Shown here: one piece after another, positions 1-7,788 of the stretch
Layout: every line of letters begins with the position of its first letter
Numbering within the stretch: position 1 is the stretch's first letter
Origin: Comamonadaceae bacterium
Lineage (GTDB): Bacteria > Pseudomonadota > Gammaproteobacteria > Burkholderiales > Burkholderiaceae_C
DNA: 55,782 nucleotides
NCBI GenBank assembly: GCA_030528485.1
Contig: JAUMYU010000007.1
Coordinates: forward strand, 1 to 55,782
Reading direction: 5' to 3'
Notes under the pieces: model-generated
Seen by the model: the letters and a program-made list of their open reading frames with translations, nothing else
Databases searched by the model: none
Told to the model about the DNA's origin: nothing
Translations under genes and position numbers: made by a program

Positions 1-660
1 AATGCCAATGCCAATGCCAATGTGCAGGGTGCGGCCCTTGATGCAGCCTCAGCCGCCTGGGCTGATGGCTGGCAGCAACTGCTGGCCAATGGACGACGCA
101 ATGTGTGCCTGATTGGCCCCGGCGCGGGGGTGAACTGGCGCACCCGCGCGGCGGCGCTGGCGGCGCTGCAACGCGGCAAGCATGTGGTGCTGGATGCCGA
201 TGCACTCAGCGTGTTTGCCCCGGCAGAGCCAGGCGGCGCAGTGGCCGATGTGTTCGAGGCCCTGGCCGCCAGCAGCGCCCAGGCGATCTTGACGCCGCAT
301 GAGGGCGAGTTCGCCCGTCTGTTTGGCGACCTGTCTGCCGCCCTGGCAGGCGACAAACGCGCCCGCGCCGCCGCCGCCGCCCGCCGCGCAGGCGCGGTGG
401 TGGTGCTCAAGGGGGCCGATACGGTGGTGGCCGCGCCCGACGGGCGCTGCGCCATCAATGCCAACGCCCCGGCCTGGCTGGCCACCGGCGGCACGGGCGA
501 TGTGCTGGCAGGTCTTGCCGCGGGCTGGCTGGCCCAGGGTGTGCCCGCATTTGAAGCCGCCTGCGCCGCCGTCTGGCAGCACGGCGAGGCGGCGCAGCGT
601 CTGGGCGCAGGCATGGTGGCCGACGATTTGCTGCTGGCGCTCAAGGGGAGCTGGGGGTGA
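1..660 (+). CDS. nnrD: ADP-dependent NAD(P)H-hydrate dehydratase, C-terminal part (5' end outside window)
   Basis: The reading frame is open from base 1, so the gene starts before the window. The protein dehydrates the damaged S-form of NAD(P)H hydrate back to NAD(P)H in the cytoplasm. The YjeF C-terminal, ribokinase-like fold is recognisable from GPGAG early on, LDADAL, LTPHEGEF, VLKGADTV and the catalytic glycine-rich motif GGTGDVLAG. The last 200 residues match the usual length of this domain. In many proteobacteria the same polypeptide also carries the NnrE epimerase domain upstream, which cannot be checked here. The first 22 bases are a hexamer repeat (AATGCC) coding Asn-Ala. The TGA stop overlaps the GTG start of the next gene, suggesting translational coupling. 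Confidence 0.93.
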   Translation, partial: NANANANVQGAALDAASAAWADGWQQLLANGRRNVCLIGPGAGVNWRTRAAALAALQRGKHVVLDADALSVFAPAEPGGAVADVFEALAASSAQAILTPHEGEFARLFGDLSAALAGDKRARAAAAARRAGAVVVLKGADTVVAAPDGRCAINANAPAWLATGGTGDVLAGLAAGWLAQGVPAFEAACAAVWQHGEAAQRLGAGMVADDLLLALKGSWG

Positions 661-1196
661 TAGGCGCTTGTGGCTTGCGTGATTGCAGCAGGGCTTCAAA
701 TCATGGATTGGCTCGGGCCCTGTTTGGCAAATGGCTGATGGCTTTGGTCATGGCGGCTGTCTTGCATGGCTGCGCGCTTGTGCGCTATTCCCAATCGGTG
801 CGGTTAATGGAGTTTGAGCAAGGGTCTCACAGCGTGTCATTGCACCGTGATGGGCTGTACCGGGGTGAGCAGCAATTGCTGTTTGTATTCAAGAACCACG
901 ATTGCACGCAAACTGCGAAAGGCGAGGTTTGGGTGCAGCTTGCCGATCGGCAGGGCCTTGTTTTTGCAGAGGAAAAATTTGGCTTTGCCGATCTGGCCTG
1001 GGTGCAGGCTCAGCGGTGCACGCCCATCGCTTTTTTGCGCAATGAAAAAGGGCATCCCTTGAGCTTTTTCTCGAATGATGGGTTTTTGCAAATTTCTGTA
1101 GCTGTTTCCGGTTTTGAGGCAGAAGAAGGGGTTTCTCTGATGATCTGGAGTGCGGCTGAATCCCTGTTGCATCCGCAGTGGGCGGTGCGGGAGTGA
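657..1196 (+). CDS. Putative lipoprotein of unknown function
   Basis: 179 residues, family not recognised. The GTG start at 657 has a strong purine-rich ribosome site (AGGGGAG) six bases upstream and overlaps the nnrD stop, so coupling is likely. Residues 27-35 are hydrophobic and end in L-H-G-C (Cys39), a plausible lipobox, so the mature protein would be anchored by Cys39. A TTG at 708 would give a more normal signal peptide length but lacks a good ribosome site. The mature part is rich in beta-strand-like stretches and has two further Cys (near residues 83 and 120) that could form a disulfide. The function cannot be inferred from its neighbours. Confidence 0.7.
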   Translation: MIGACGLRDCSRASNHGLARALFGKWLMALVMAAVLHGCALVRYSQSVRLMEFEQGSHSVSLHRDGLYRGEQQLLFVFKNHDCTQTAKGEVWVQLADRQGLVFAEEKFGFADLAWVQAQRCTPIAFLRNEKGHPLSFFSNDGFLQISVAVSGFEAEEGVSLMIWSAAESLLHPQWAVRE

Positions 1197-1222
1197 AATT
1201 TGCCATTTCGAGAAATGAAGTC

Positions 1223-1438
1223 ATGAAACGCCAATTCGCGAAAAACACGCAGGCCAGATGCCTGGCTGCAATCGAATTGCTTGGGGCGATTGTGGGGGAG
1301 CTGGAAAACTCCGGGTGCGATGCGGCCGGTCAGGAAAAAATCAAACGTGCGGCTGGGGTCTTGATCGGAGAGATTGAAGTCGGTTTGCTTTCAATCATTT
1401 ATGAAAACCATCCGGATTTGGATGGCTTGGGTTCATGA
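1223..1438 (+). CDS. Hypothetical 71-residue protein
   Basis: A small ORF starting at ATG 1223, 26 bases after the putative lipoprotein gene. The product is predicted mostly helical (a KNTQARCLAAIELL helix, then a second helix with AGVLIGEIE) with no signal peptide or recognised motif. Base composition is lower in GC than in flanking genes. The ribosome site is weak (GAAG). A longer form from 1178 would overlap the preceding gene. It may be co-transcribed with the upstream lipoprotein gene. It could also be non-coding, since no family supports it. Confidence 0.45.
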   Translation: MKRQFAKNTQARCLAAIELLGAIVGELENSGCDAAGQEKIKRAAGVLIGEIEVGLLSIIYENHPDLDGLGS

Positions 1439-1784
1439 CTCGATGGATTGAATATCACGAGGCGGGGCGTTTTCCCGATAACCCTGCGGCCATTGCGGGG
1501 TGCAGCCCCAGTGGCCTTGGCGGCTGGTGTGGTCGATGCCGGGGTTGAAGCTGTTGGTGGGGTCGAGCGCGCGGTAGTGGGCGGCCAGGGCGGGTTTGCG
1601 GCACGCGCCATTGCTCCAGCAGGGTGCCCGGCTGCACCAGGGCCAGCACCTTGCCATCGCCGGTGCGGTGGCCTTTGCGGAAGCGGTGCGTGTCCTGCTC
1701 GCCGGTCAGGGCGTGTTGGGGGCCGACGATGGCGCGCAACCGGGCCAGCAGCGTGGCGGCATCGGGCCGGGAGGCGGCAGTCAT
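1433..1784 (-). pseudogene. dld: Remnant of quinone-dependent D-lactate dehydrogenase (dld), large internal deletion
   Basis: Reading down from ATG 1784 on the minus strand, the first 60 residues look like the N-terminus of the FAD-dependent, quinone-linked D-lactate dehydrogenase Dld (TGEQDTHRFRKGHRTG, then LVQPGTLLEQWRV). At about 1600 the similarity jumps to another frame and to the extreme C-terminus of the same family (KPALAAHYRALDPTNSFNPG). Dld is normally around 570 residues, so roughly 450 codons including the FAD and active-site regions are missing and the two ends are out of frame. The frame ends at TGA 1433-1435. This is a dead gene made by deletion. Motif recognition is by eye only. 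Confidence 0.82.
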
Positions 1785-1800
1785 GGTGGCTGCCCTGTTA

Positions 1801-1882
1801 TTTTACAAACCAAAAGTAAAATTTATTCTATTCATATCATGCCTAAACAAGGTTGTTTTTATTCCTTTTGATTTGTAATTTT
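1801..1882 (-). repeat. AT-rich intergenic repeat, copy 1 (reverse orientation)
   Basis: About 82 bp. The left arm (TTTTACAAACCAAAAG) is nearly complementary to the right arm (CCTTTTGATTTGTAATTTT). The core read on the minus strand is CCTTGTTTAGGCATGAT, one of the clearest examples of the family core. It separates the dld remnant from the 3' end of moeA. Confidence 0.85.
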
Positions 1883-1886
1883 GGGG

Positions 1887-3146
1887 TCAGAAACGCTCTG
1901 TCAGCGGATAAACCGTGAGCATTTGCCCCGGCTCAATGCGCATGCCGGGCGGGATTTCGGCCAGCGCCTGGGCAAAGGCTGCGCCGCTGAGCATGGCCGA
2001 GCCTTGCTGCCCCAAGGGCTGCACGTGGTAACCATCGGCCTGGCTTTGCAGGTTCACGCGCAGGAATTCGCGGCGCGCCTCGGCTTTTTGGCGGGTGAAG
2101 GCGGCTTTGGCCTGCAAGTGCCAGGGGCGCGCCTGTGCCTCGGGCAGGCCGGCCAGGCGTTGCAGCGCGGGCAGGGCCAGTTGCTGGAAGGTCACGAGGC
2201 TGGAGACGGGGTTGCCCGGCAGCATGAAAACGCGGCACAGGCGGCCGCCTTCTTGCGGGATATGGCCCCAGGTAAAGGGCTTGCCGGGTTTGATGAACAG
2301 CCGCCAGTGGATCAGCTCGCCCACGGCGCTGAGGGCGGTTTTGAGGTAGTCCTCCTCCCCCACGGAGACGCCGCCCGAGCACAGGATGGCATCGGCCGTG
2401 CGCGCCGCCTGCGCCAGCGCGGCCTGGGTGGGGGCGAGCTGGTCGGGCAGGATGCCGCCGTCGGTGGCGGCAAAGCCCAGCGCGCGCAGCCAGTTGAGCA
2501 ACATGAGGCGGTTGCTGTCGTAAATCTGCCCTTCGCGCAGGGGCTGGCCCGGCTCGGCCAATTCGTTGCCGCTGGAGAACACCGTCACGCGCAGTTGCGG
2601 CACGCACGGGGCCTGGGCGTAGCCCTGGGCGGCAAGCAGGCCGATGGCCGCCGGGGTGAGGCGCTGGTGGGCGGCCAGCAGCGGCGCGCCGGCGCGCAGT
2701 TCTTCGGCCTGTCGGCGGATGTTCTGCCCTTCGGCCACGGCGGGGCGCGCGCCATCGGCGCCGGGGCGCAGGCGGATGCAGGGCGGCGCGCCCTCGGCAT
2801 CCTCGCGCTCGACATGCTCTTGCATCAGCACGGCGGTAGCGCCTTGCGGCACGGGCGCGCCAGTGAAGATGCGCGCGGCCTGGCCGGGGGCCAGCCGCTG
2901 CTGTGCGCCCGCATCGCCTGCGGCAATGCGCTGCACGACTTGCCAGCTTTGGCAGTCGTTGCCGCAAATGGCGTAGCCATCCATGGCGCTGTTGTCGAAG
3001 GCGGGCACGTCGTGCTGTACGCGCACTTCGCGCGCCAGCACGCGCTGGTGCAATTGCGCCAGTGGCACGGCTTCTTCGCTTGGCAGGGGCGTGTGGGTTT
3101 GCAGCAAGGTGGCAAGGGCGTCGTGGTAGTCGAGGAGGTCGGACAT
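1887..3146 (-). CDS. moeA: Molybdopterin molybdenumtransferase MoeA
   Basis: MoeA inserts molybdate into adenylylated molybdopterin in the last step of Mo cofactor synthesis in the cytoplasm. The 419-residue length is typical (E. coli about 411). Visible motifs are VPAFDNSAMDGYA near residue 47, RIFTGAPVP, the central VFSSGNEL and IYDSN region, CSGGVSVGEEDY, and MLPGNPVSS, which together cover the linker, MoCF-binding and C-terminal domains. It lies 123 bases downstream of moaE-mobA on the same strand, separated by an intergenic repeat, in a cofactor cluster divergent from the nitrate transporters. The cofactor made here is needed by NarG, encoded 30 kb away. Confidence 0.96.
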   Translation of the reverse strand: MSDLLDYHDALATLLQTHTPLPSEEAVPLAQLHQRVLAREVRVQHDVPAFDNSAMDGYAICGNDCQSWQVVQRIAAGDAGAQQRLAPGQAARIFTGAPVPQGATAVLMQEHVEREDAEGAPPCIRLRPGADGARPAVAEGQNIRRQAEELRAGAPLLAAHQRLTPAAIGLLAAQGYAQAPCVPQLRVTVFSSGNELAEPGQPLREGQIYDSNRLMLLNWLRALGFAATDGGILPDQLAPTQAALAQAARTADAILCSGGVSVGEEDYLKTALSAVGELIHWRLFIKPGKPFTWGHIPQEGGRLCRVFMLPGNPVSSLVTFQQLALPALQRLAGLPEAQARPWHLQAKAAFTRQKAEARREFLRVNLQSQADGYHVQPLGQQGSAMLSGAAFAQALAEIPPGMRIEPGQMLTVYPLTERF

Positions 3147-3176
3147 GGCTGGGGAGCGTGAAAGGTTGCGGATTGG

Positions 3177-3258
3177 TTTTACAAATCAATGGTAAAAGTA
3201 ATTTTATGCGTATGTTACCATTAAAAGGTTATTTTATTTCCTTTTGATTTGTAATTTT
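3177..3258 (-). repeat. AT-rich intergenic repeat, copy 2 (reverse orientation)
   Basis: About 82 bp with near-perfect inverted ends: TTTTACAAATCAATGG on the left and CCTTTTGATTTGTAATTTT on the right. The inner part differs from other copies (TGTTACCATTAAAAGG). It sits between moaE-mobA and moeA. Confidence 0.85.
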
Positions 3259-3269
3259 GGTGATTTCGG

Positions 3270-4412
3270 TTACGGCTGCGATTGCAGTTGCGCCAGCGCC
3301 TGACGGTCGTTGACGTTGACGAAGGCGGCCTCGTCGTCGAAATGCACGCTGGCCCAGCCGTGTGCGCACAGCCAGGAGCGCAGGCTCAAACCGCGCTGCT
3401 CTTTGAGGTGCTGCATCAGGCCAATGCACAGGCCGGGGCGCAGCAGCGCGATGCTGGGGTGCAGCCCTTGTGCCGTGGCGGCGATGGCCACGGGCGGCGC
3501 GCCGGGGGCGAACAGGGCCTGGGCCAGGCGCGGCACGAGGTCGGCGGGCAGGCGGGGCGTGTCGCAAGGGGCGATGAGGATGGCGTCCAGATCGGGCGGC
3601 AGTTGGGCGGCGGCGCTGGCAATGCCTGCCAGCGGGCCCAGGCCCTGGTATTCGGGCGCGTCCGACGCCACGGGGTGGCCCAGGGCGCGGTAGGCGTGCA
3701 GATCGTGGTTGGCGCTGATGGCCAGGGCCTGCACTTGCGCTAGCAAGGCGTCGATGACGTGCTGTGCCAGCGGGCGGCCATCGAGCGGCTGTAAGCCTTT
3801 GTTGACATGGCCCATGCGGCTGCCCTGGCCGCCTGCAAGCACCAGCGCGCCGATGCGGCGCTGCGCCAGCGGGGCGGGGCGGCCGGCTTCGGTTTCGCTT
3901 TGGCTGTGTTGCGCCCAGCGCCGCTGCGCCTGCTGGTCGCTGGCCTTGGCCTGCACCCAGTGGGCGCTGCCGTCGGCAAAGCATTCCTGCTTCCAGAACG
4001 GGGCCTCGGTTTTGAGGTAATCCATGATGAAGACGTTGGCCTCATACGCATCGCGGCGGTGCGCGCTGTGGGTGGTGACCATCACGATGTCCTCGCCCGC
4101 CGCAATGGGGCCGACGCGGTGGGTGACGTGCGCGCCCTGCAAGGCCCAACGCTGGCGCGCCAGGGCGATGATGCGTTCGATTTCGCCCTCGGTCACGCCG
4201 GGGAAGTGCTCCAGCACCAGATGGCTGAGGGCCGCGCCGCCGCGCGCGTCGTTGCGCACTTTGCCGATGAAGCGCACTTCTGCGCCGCTGGCGTGGCCGG
4301 GCAGGGCAGGGCGGTGGGCGGCGGGGTCGAGCGGCTCGGTCTGGATGCGTACGCTGAAGGGCTGTGCCAGGGAGTGCGCCAAGGGGGGTGTCAAGGGCTG
4401 CTGTGCAGGCAT
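3270..4412 (-). CDS. moaE-mobA: Fused MoaE (molybdopterin synthase large subunit) - MobA (Mo cofactor guanylyltransferase)
   Basis: 380 residues with two domains. Residues about 18-155 are MoaE, the catalytic subunit that transfers sulfur from MoaD thiocarboxylate to precursor Z (EVRFIGKVRND, HRVGPIAAGED, KTEAPFWKQE with the conserved lysines). Residues about 186-380 are MobA, which makes the MGD form of the cofactor from GTP (LVLAGGQGSRMG then NKGLQPLDG, the nucleotide-binding loop, and IAPCDTPRLP). The linker of about 30 residues is Gln-rich. The two activities are normally separate genes; here there is no stop or frameshift between them. It follows moaD with a 4-base gap, so the two are certainly co-transcribed. 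MGD is the form used by NarG. Confidence 0.94.
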   Translation of the reverse strand: MPAQQPLTPPLAHSLAQPFSVRIQTEPLDPAAHRPALPGHASGAEVRFIGKVRNDARGGAALSHLVLEHFPGVTEGEIERIIALARQRWALQGAHVTHRVGPIAAGEDIVMVTTHSAHRRDAYEANVFIMDYLKTEAPFWKQECFADGSAHWVQAKASDQQAQRRWAQHSQSETEAGRPAPLAQRRIGALVLAGGQGSRMGHVNKGLQPLDGRPLAQHVIDALLAQVQALAISANHDLHAYRALGHPVASDAPEYQGLGPLAGIASAAAQLPPDLDAILIAPCDTPRLPADLVPRLAQALFAPGAPPVAIAATAQGLHPSIALLRPGLCIGLMQHLKEQRGLSLRSWLCAHGWASVHFDDEAAFVNVNDRQALAQLQSQP

Positions 4413-4416
4413 GCCA

Positions 4417-4665
4417 TCACCCCCCGGTCACCGGCGGCAGGATGGCGACCTGGTCGCCGTCGGCAATGGGGGCGCGCTCGTGCATCAGTTGCTGGTTGAT
4501 GGCGATCTTGAAGATGCGCTGCGGTTGCAGCGCCTGCTCCCAATCGGGGCCGCGGCGGCGCAGCAGGGCCAGCAAATCGTCGGTGGTGCCGCCGCTCCAG
4601 GGCAGGGTTTCCGTGCCTGCGGGCTGCAATTGTTTCAAAGCGCCAAAGTATTGGATGGTAATCAT
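4417..4665 (-). CDS. moaD: Molybdopterin synthase sulfur carrier subunit MoaD
   Basis: An 82-residue ubiquitin-like protein that begins MITIQYFG and ends in the essential Gly-Gly tail (PPVTGG). The tail becomes a thiocarboxylate and donates sulfur in the MoaD-MoaE complex. Length and tail fit the family exactly. A longer frame reaching 4776 exists, but the ATG at 4665 starts precisely at the family's usual N-terminus. It is first in the minus-strand cluster moaD, moaE-mobA, moeA and is divergent from narK, sharing a 180-base intergenic region with it. Confidence 0.93.
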   Translation of the reverse strand: MITIQYFGALKQLQPAGTETLPWSGGTTDDLLALLRRRGPDWEQALQPQRIFKIAINQQLMHERAPIADGDQVAILPPVTGG

Positions 4666-4744
4666 GGGGATATCCGGGGGGCCAATGGCGCGGCAGTGTA
4701 ACAAGCGGCCTTGGAGTGGCCTGCGCGCCCCGCCTTGTGCAGTG

Positions 4745-4756
4745 TGACTAGCTAAT
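4745..4756 (+). promoter_or_regulatory. 12-bp motif shared with narG promoter region
   Basis: TGACTAGCTAAT occurs here and, inverted, at 39277-39288 upstream of narG. It ends 54 bases before the -10-like hexamer of narK and 53 bases before a -10-like hexamer of narG. A binding site for a nitrate or redox regulator is inferred; the protein is not identified. Confidence 0.6.
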
Positions 4757-4781
4757 CTGGCGGGGCGTTTATCCATCAGAC

Positions 4782-4816
4782 GGGCAATTGGCAGTGTGGT
4801 TGCAAAAGCCTACGCT
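4782..4816 (+). promoter_or_regulatory. Probable sigma-70 promoter of narK
   Basis: The -35 hexamer TTGGCA (4788-4793), 17-base spacer and -10 TACGCT (4811-4816) give a start about 25 bases before the narK ATG. A heptamer GGGCAAT (4782-4788) overlaps the -35 box and recurs at exactly the same distance from the -10-like box of narG. No clear FNR site (TTGAT-N4-ATCAA) was found. Confidence 0.5.
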
Positions 4817-4847
4817 CGGCAGCGTTTTTCAACCACAAGGAGCCATG

Positions 4848-6134
4848 ATGGCCGAGACCCCAATCAGAGATTCAGGCAATGCCAAAGCCATGAGCGTGCT
4901 GATCGCCAGCACGGTCGCGTTCACCGTCTGCTTCATGGTGTGGATGGTGTTTGCCGTGCTGGGCATTCCCATCAAGAACCAGTTGAACCTGACCGAAACC
5001 CAGTTCGGCCTGCTGGCGGCCACGCCGGTGCTGACCGGCTCGCTGGTGCGCGTGCCCTTGGGGATCTGGACGGATCGCTACGGCGGGCGCATCGTGTTCT
5101 TCCTGATCATGATCGTTTCGGTCATTCCGGTGTATTTGCTGGCCTATGCCACCGAGTTCTGGCAGTTTCTGGTGCTGGGGCTGTTCGTGGGGCTGGTGGG
5201 AGGCTCCTTCTCGGTGGGCACGCCTTACGTGGCGCGCTGGTTCTCGCGCGATCGCCAGGGGTTGGCCATGGGCGTGTTCGGTGCGGGCAATGCCGGTTCG
5301 TCGCTGACCAAGATGCTGGCCCCCTGGCTGATTGCGGCGGCGGGCGGCGCGGCGGTGGCCGGTTCGTGGACGATCGTGCCCAAGGTTTATGCGGCGATCT
5401 TGCTGGGCACGGCGATTTTGTTCTGGCTGTTTTCGGCCACCAACCCCAACCACCTGGTCACGGGCAGCAAGGCCAGCTTTTCGCAGCAACTGGCGCTGCT
5501 CAAGGATCCGCGCGTGCTGCGCTACTGCCAGTATTACTCGGTGGTGTTCGGCGGCTATGTGGCTCTGGCGCTGTGGATGACCAAGTACTACATGGGCGAG
5601 TACGAGTTCTCGCTGGAGCTGGCGGCGATGCTGGCGGTGTGCTTCTCGCTGCCCGGCGGCGTGCTGCGCGCCATCGGCGGCTGGATGTCCGACCGCTATG
5701 GCGCTTACAAGACGACGTGGTGGGTGATGTGGGTGATCTGGGTGTGCTGCTTCATCCTCAGCTACCCGCCCACGGACTTCACCATGAAGGGCGTCAATGG
5801 CCCCATCACCATGCACATTGGCCTCAATGCCTGGGTGTTTACGGTGCTGCTGTTCATCGTGGGCATTGCGATGGCGATTGGCAAGGCGTCGGTGTTCAAG
5901 TTCATCTCCGATGAGTTCACCGACAACATCGGCGCGGTTTCCGGCATCGTGGGCCTGGCTGGCGGCCTGGGCGGTTTCATCCTGCCCATCATGTTCGGCG
6001 CGCTGCTGGACTGGACGGGCATTCGCTCCAGCGCCTTCATGTTGTTGTACGGCACGGTGTGCGTATCGCTGATTTGCATGCACTACAGCTTCCGCCCCGA
6101 GATCGCCCAATCCGCCGCGCAAGCCTCGGCTTGA
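4848..6134 (+). CDS. narK: MFS nitrate/nitrite transporter NarK (NarK1-type)
   Basis: A twelve-helix major facilitator of 428 residues in the nitrate/nitrite porter family. It takes up nitrate, probably by proton symport, or exchanges it with nitrite across the inner membrane. Visible are the family loop RVPLGIWTDRYGGR after helix 2 and the glycine-rich signature GVFGAGNAGSSLTK in helix 5. ATG 4848 is chosen because AAGGAG lies five bases upstream; ATG 4845 just before it is too close to that site. A second, different NarK follows after 60 bases, as in denitrifiers with paired narK1-narK2 genes. The upstream region shares sequence with that of narG. Confidence 0.95.
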   Translation: MAETPIRDSGNAKAMSVLIASTVAFTVCFMVWMVFAVLGIPIKNQLNLTETQFGLLAATPVLTGSLVRVPLGIWTDRYGGRIVFFLIMIVSVIPVYLLAYATEFWQFLVLGLFVGLVGGSFSVGTPYVARWFSRDRQGLAMGVFGAGNAGSSLTKMLAPWLIAAAGGAAVAGSWTIVPKVYAAILLGTAILFWLFSATNPNHLVTGSKASFSQQLALLKDPRVLRYCQYYSVVFGGYVALALWMTKYYMGEYEFSLELAAMLAVCFSLPGGVLRAIGGWMSDRYGAYKTTWWVMWVIWVCCFILSYPPTDFTMKGVNGPITMHIGLNAWVFTVLLFIVGIAMAIGKASVFKFISDEFTDNIGAVSGIVGLAGGLGGFILPIMFGALLDWTGIRSSAFMLLYGTVCVSLICMHYSFRPEIAQSAAQASA

Positions 6135-6194
6135 TCGACCTGGCTGCCTGCGCTGTTGCAGGCGGCCTTTTTTCCGCAAGAAAGAGCTTTCCCC

Positions 6195-7577
6195 ATGTCC
6201 TATTTGATTCAAGACTGGCGGCCCGAAGACAAGGACTTCTGGCAAGGCGCCGGCAAGAAAATCGCCAGACGCAATTTGTGGATTTCCATCCCCGCGCTGC
6301 TGCTGGCCTTTGCCGTCTGGCAGGTCTGGAGCGTGGCGGTGATCAACCTGCCCAACATCGGCTTCAAGTACACCGAAAACCAACTGTTCTGGCTGGCCGC
6401 GCTGCCTGCGCTCTCGGGCGCGACGCTGCGGATTTTCTATTCCTTCATGGTGCCCATCTTCGGCGGGCGCAAGTGGACGGCGCTGTCCACCGCCAGCTTG
6501 CTGCTGCCCGCCATCGGCCTGGGCTTTGCGGTGCAAAACCCCGATACCAGCTACGTCACCATGGTCGTGCTGGCCTTGCTGTGCGGCTTTGGCGGGGGCA
6601 ACTTCTCCTCCAGCATGGCCAACATCAGCTTCTTCTTCCCCAAGGCGGAGAAGGGCACGGCGCTGGGGCTGAACGCGGGGCTGGGCAACCTGGGCGTTTC
6701 CACCGTGCAGTTCGTGGTGCCGCTGATCATCACCGCAGGCGTGTTCGGCGCGCTCGGCGGCGAGGCGCAGACCTGGGCCAAGGGCGATGTGACCAAACAA
6801 ATCTGGCTGCAAAACGCAGGCTTTGTCTGGGCGCCCTTCATCATCGCCTCCACCCTGGCGGCCTGGTTCGGCATGAACGACCTGGCCTCGGCCAAGGCCA
6901 GTTTTGCCGAGCAGGCCATCATCTTCAAGCGCAAGCACAACTGGATCATGTGCGTGCTGTATCTGGGCACCTTCGGCTCCTTCCTGGGCTTTGCGGCGGG
7001 CTTTCCGATGCTGATCAAAAGCCAGTTCACCGGCATCGACCCGGTGAAATACGCCTTCCTCGGCCCGCTGGTGGGCGCGCTCATCCGCCCCATTGGCGGC
7101 TGGGTTTCCGACAAGATCAAAAGCGGCGCCATCGTCACGCAAATCGTCTTCATGGGCATGATCGTGGCCGTGCTGGGCGTGATCTTCTTTTTGCCCAGCA
7201 ACGGCCAGGGCGGCAACTTCTGGGGCTTTTTCGTGTGCTTTCTGGTGCTGTTTGCGCTCACGGGCATTGGCAACGGCTCGACCTTCATGCAAGTGCCGGT
7301 GATCTTCTTGAACATGCACCAGAAGTTTGCCGAGCAGGGCAAGGTTTCCGTGGAGCAAGCCCGTCTGGACGCCACCAAGGAAGGCGCGGCCGTGATCGGC
7401 TTCACCGCCGCCTTTGCAGCCTACGGCGGCTTTTTCATCCCCAAGAGCTATGGCACCTCCATCGCCGCCACGGGCAGCGTCAACGCCGCGCTCTACGGCT
7501 TCATCGCCTTCTACGCCGTCTGCGCCGCGCTGAACTGGTGGTACTACACCCGCAAGGGGGCCGAGGCGCGCTGCTGA
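6195..7577 (+). CDS. narK2: MFS nitrate/nitrite transporter NarK2-type
   Basis: 460 residues, a second nitrate/nitrite porter that resembles NarK2 nitrate/nitrite exchangers. It begins MSYLIQDWRPEDKDFW, a start typical of this subgroup, and has the RIFYSFMVPIFGGRKWT loop and the GLNAGLGNLGVSTVQF signature. The ATG at 6195 has AAGAAAGAG upstream. It lies 60 bases after narK and must be in the same transcript. In Paracoccus and others the two types are fused into one 24-helix protein; here they are separate genes. A strong intrinsic terminator follows 30 bases after the stop. Confidence 0.94.
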   Translation: MSYLIQDWRPEDKDFWQGAGKKIARRNLWISIPALLLAFAVWQVWSVAVINLPNIGFKYTENQLFWLAALPALSGATLRIFYSFMVPIFGGRKWTALSTASLLLPAIGLGFAVQNPDTSYVTMVVLALLCGFGGGNFSSSMANISFFFPKAEKGTALGLNAGLGNLGVSTVQFVVPLIITAGVFGALGGEAQTWAKGDVTKQIWLQNAGFVWAPFIIASTLAAWFGMNDLASAKASFAEQAIIFKRKHNWIMCVLYLGTFGSFLGFAAGFPMLIKSQFTGIDPVKYAFLGPLVGALIRPIGGWVSDKIKSGAIVTQIVFMGMIVAVLGVIFFLPSNGQGGNFWGFFVCFLVLFALTGIGNGSTFMQVPVIFLNMHQKFAEQGKVSVEQARLDATKEGAAVIGFTAAFAAYGGFFIPKSYGTSIAATGSVNAALYGFIAFYAVCAALNWWYYTRKGAEARC

Positions 7578-7607
7578 TGTAGCCCCCGCAGGGCGGGAGA
7601 AAGAAAG

Positions 7608-7637
7608 CCTGGGCCTTGCAAGCCCAGGATTTTTTAA
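7608..7637 (+). terminator. Intrinsic terminator after narK2
   Basis: The stem is CCTGGGC (7608-7614) with GCCCAGG (7622-7628), a seven-base loop, then ATTTTTTAA. It closes the narK-narK2 transcript. Confidence 0.88.
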
Positions 7638-7706
7638 TTCAAAAGAAATAATTTGCGCATTTTTTGGCAAATTGGATATGGATTGTATTTTTCTTTGATT
7701 TGGATT
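7636..7706 (+). repeat. AT-rich intergenic repeat, copy 3
   Basis: A copy of about 71 bp: left arm AATTCAAAAGAAATAA, right arm TATTTTTCTTTGATTTGG, core TTTTTTGGCAAATTGGATATGG. It directly abuts the narK2 terminator. Confidence 0.75.
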
Positions 7707-7788
7707 GATGTCGGTGCGTCAACCGCTTTGCCACGCCGCCTTGGCATCTTGGCTTACACTGCGCGGCTTGTTCAGTACCGCTACGCCC

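Noticed and set aside
4757-4790. FNR or DNR site upstream of narK
   Set aside because: No TTGAT-N4-ATCAA with acceptable matches was found, and the same holds for the narG region.
4872-7670. A 932-codon minus-strand frame opposite narK-narK2
   Set aside because: The translation is low complexity (His/Gln/Arg rich) and lies antisense to two clear transporter genes.
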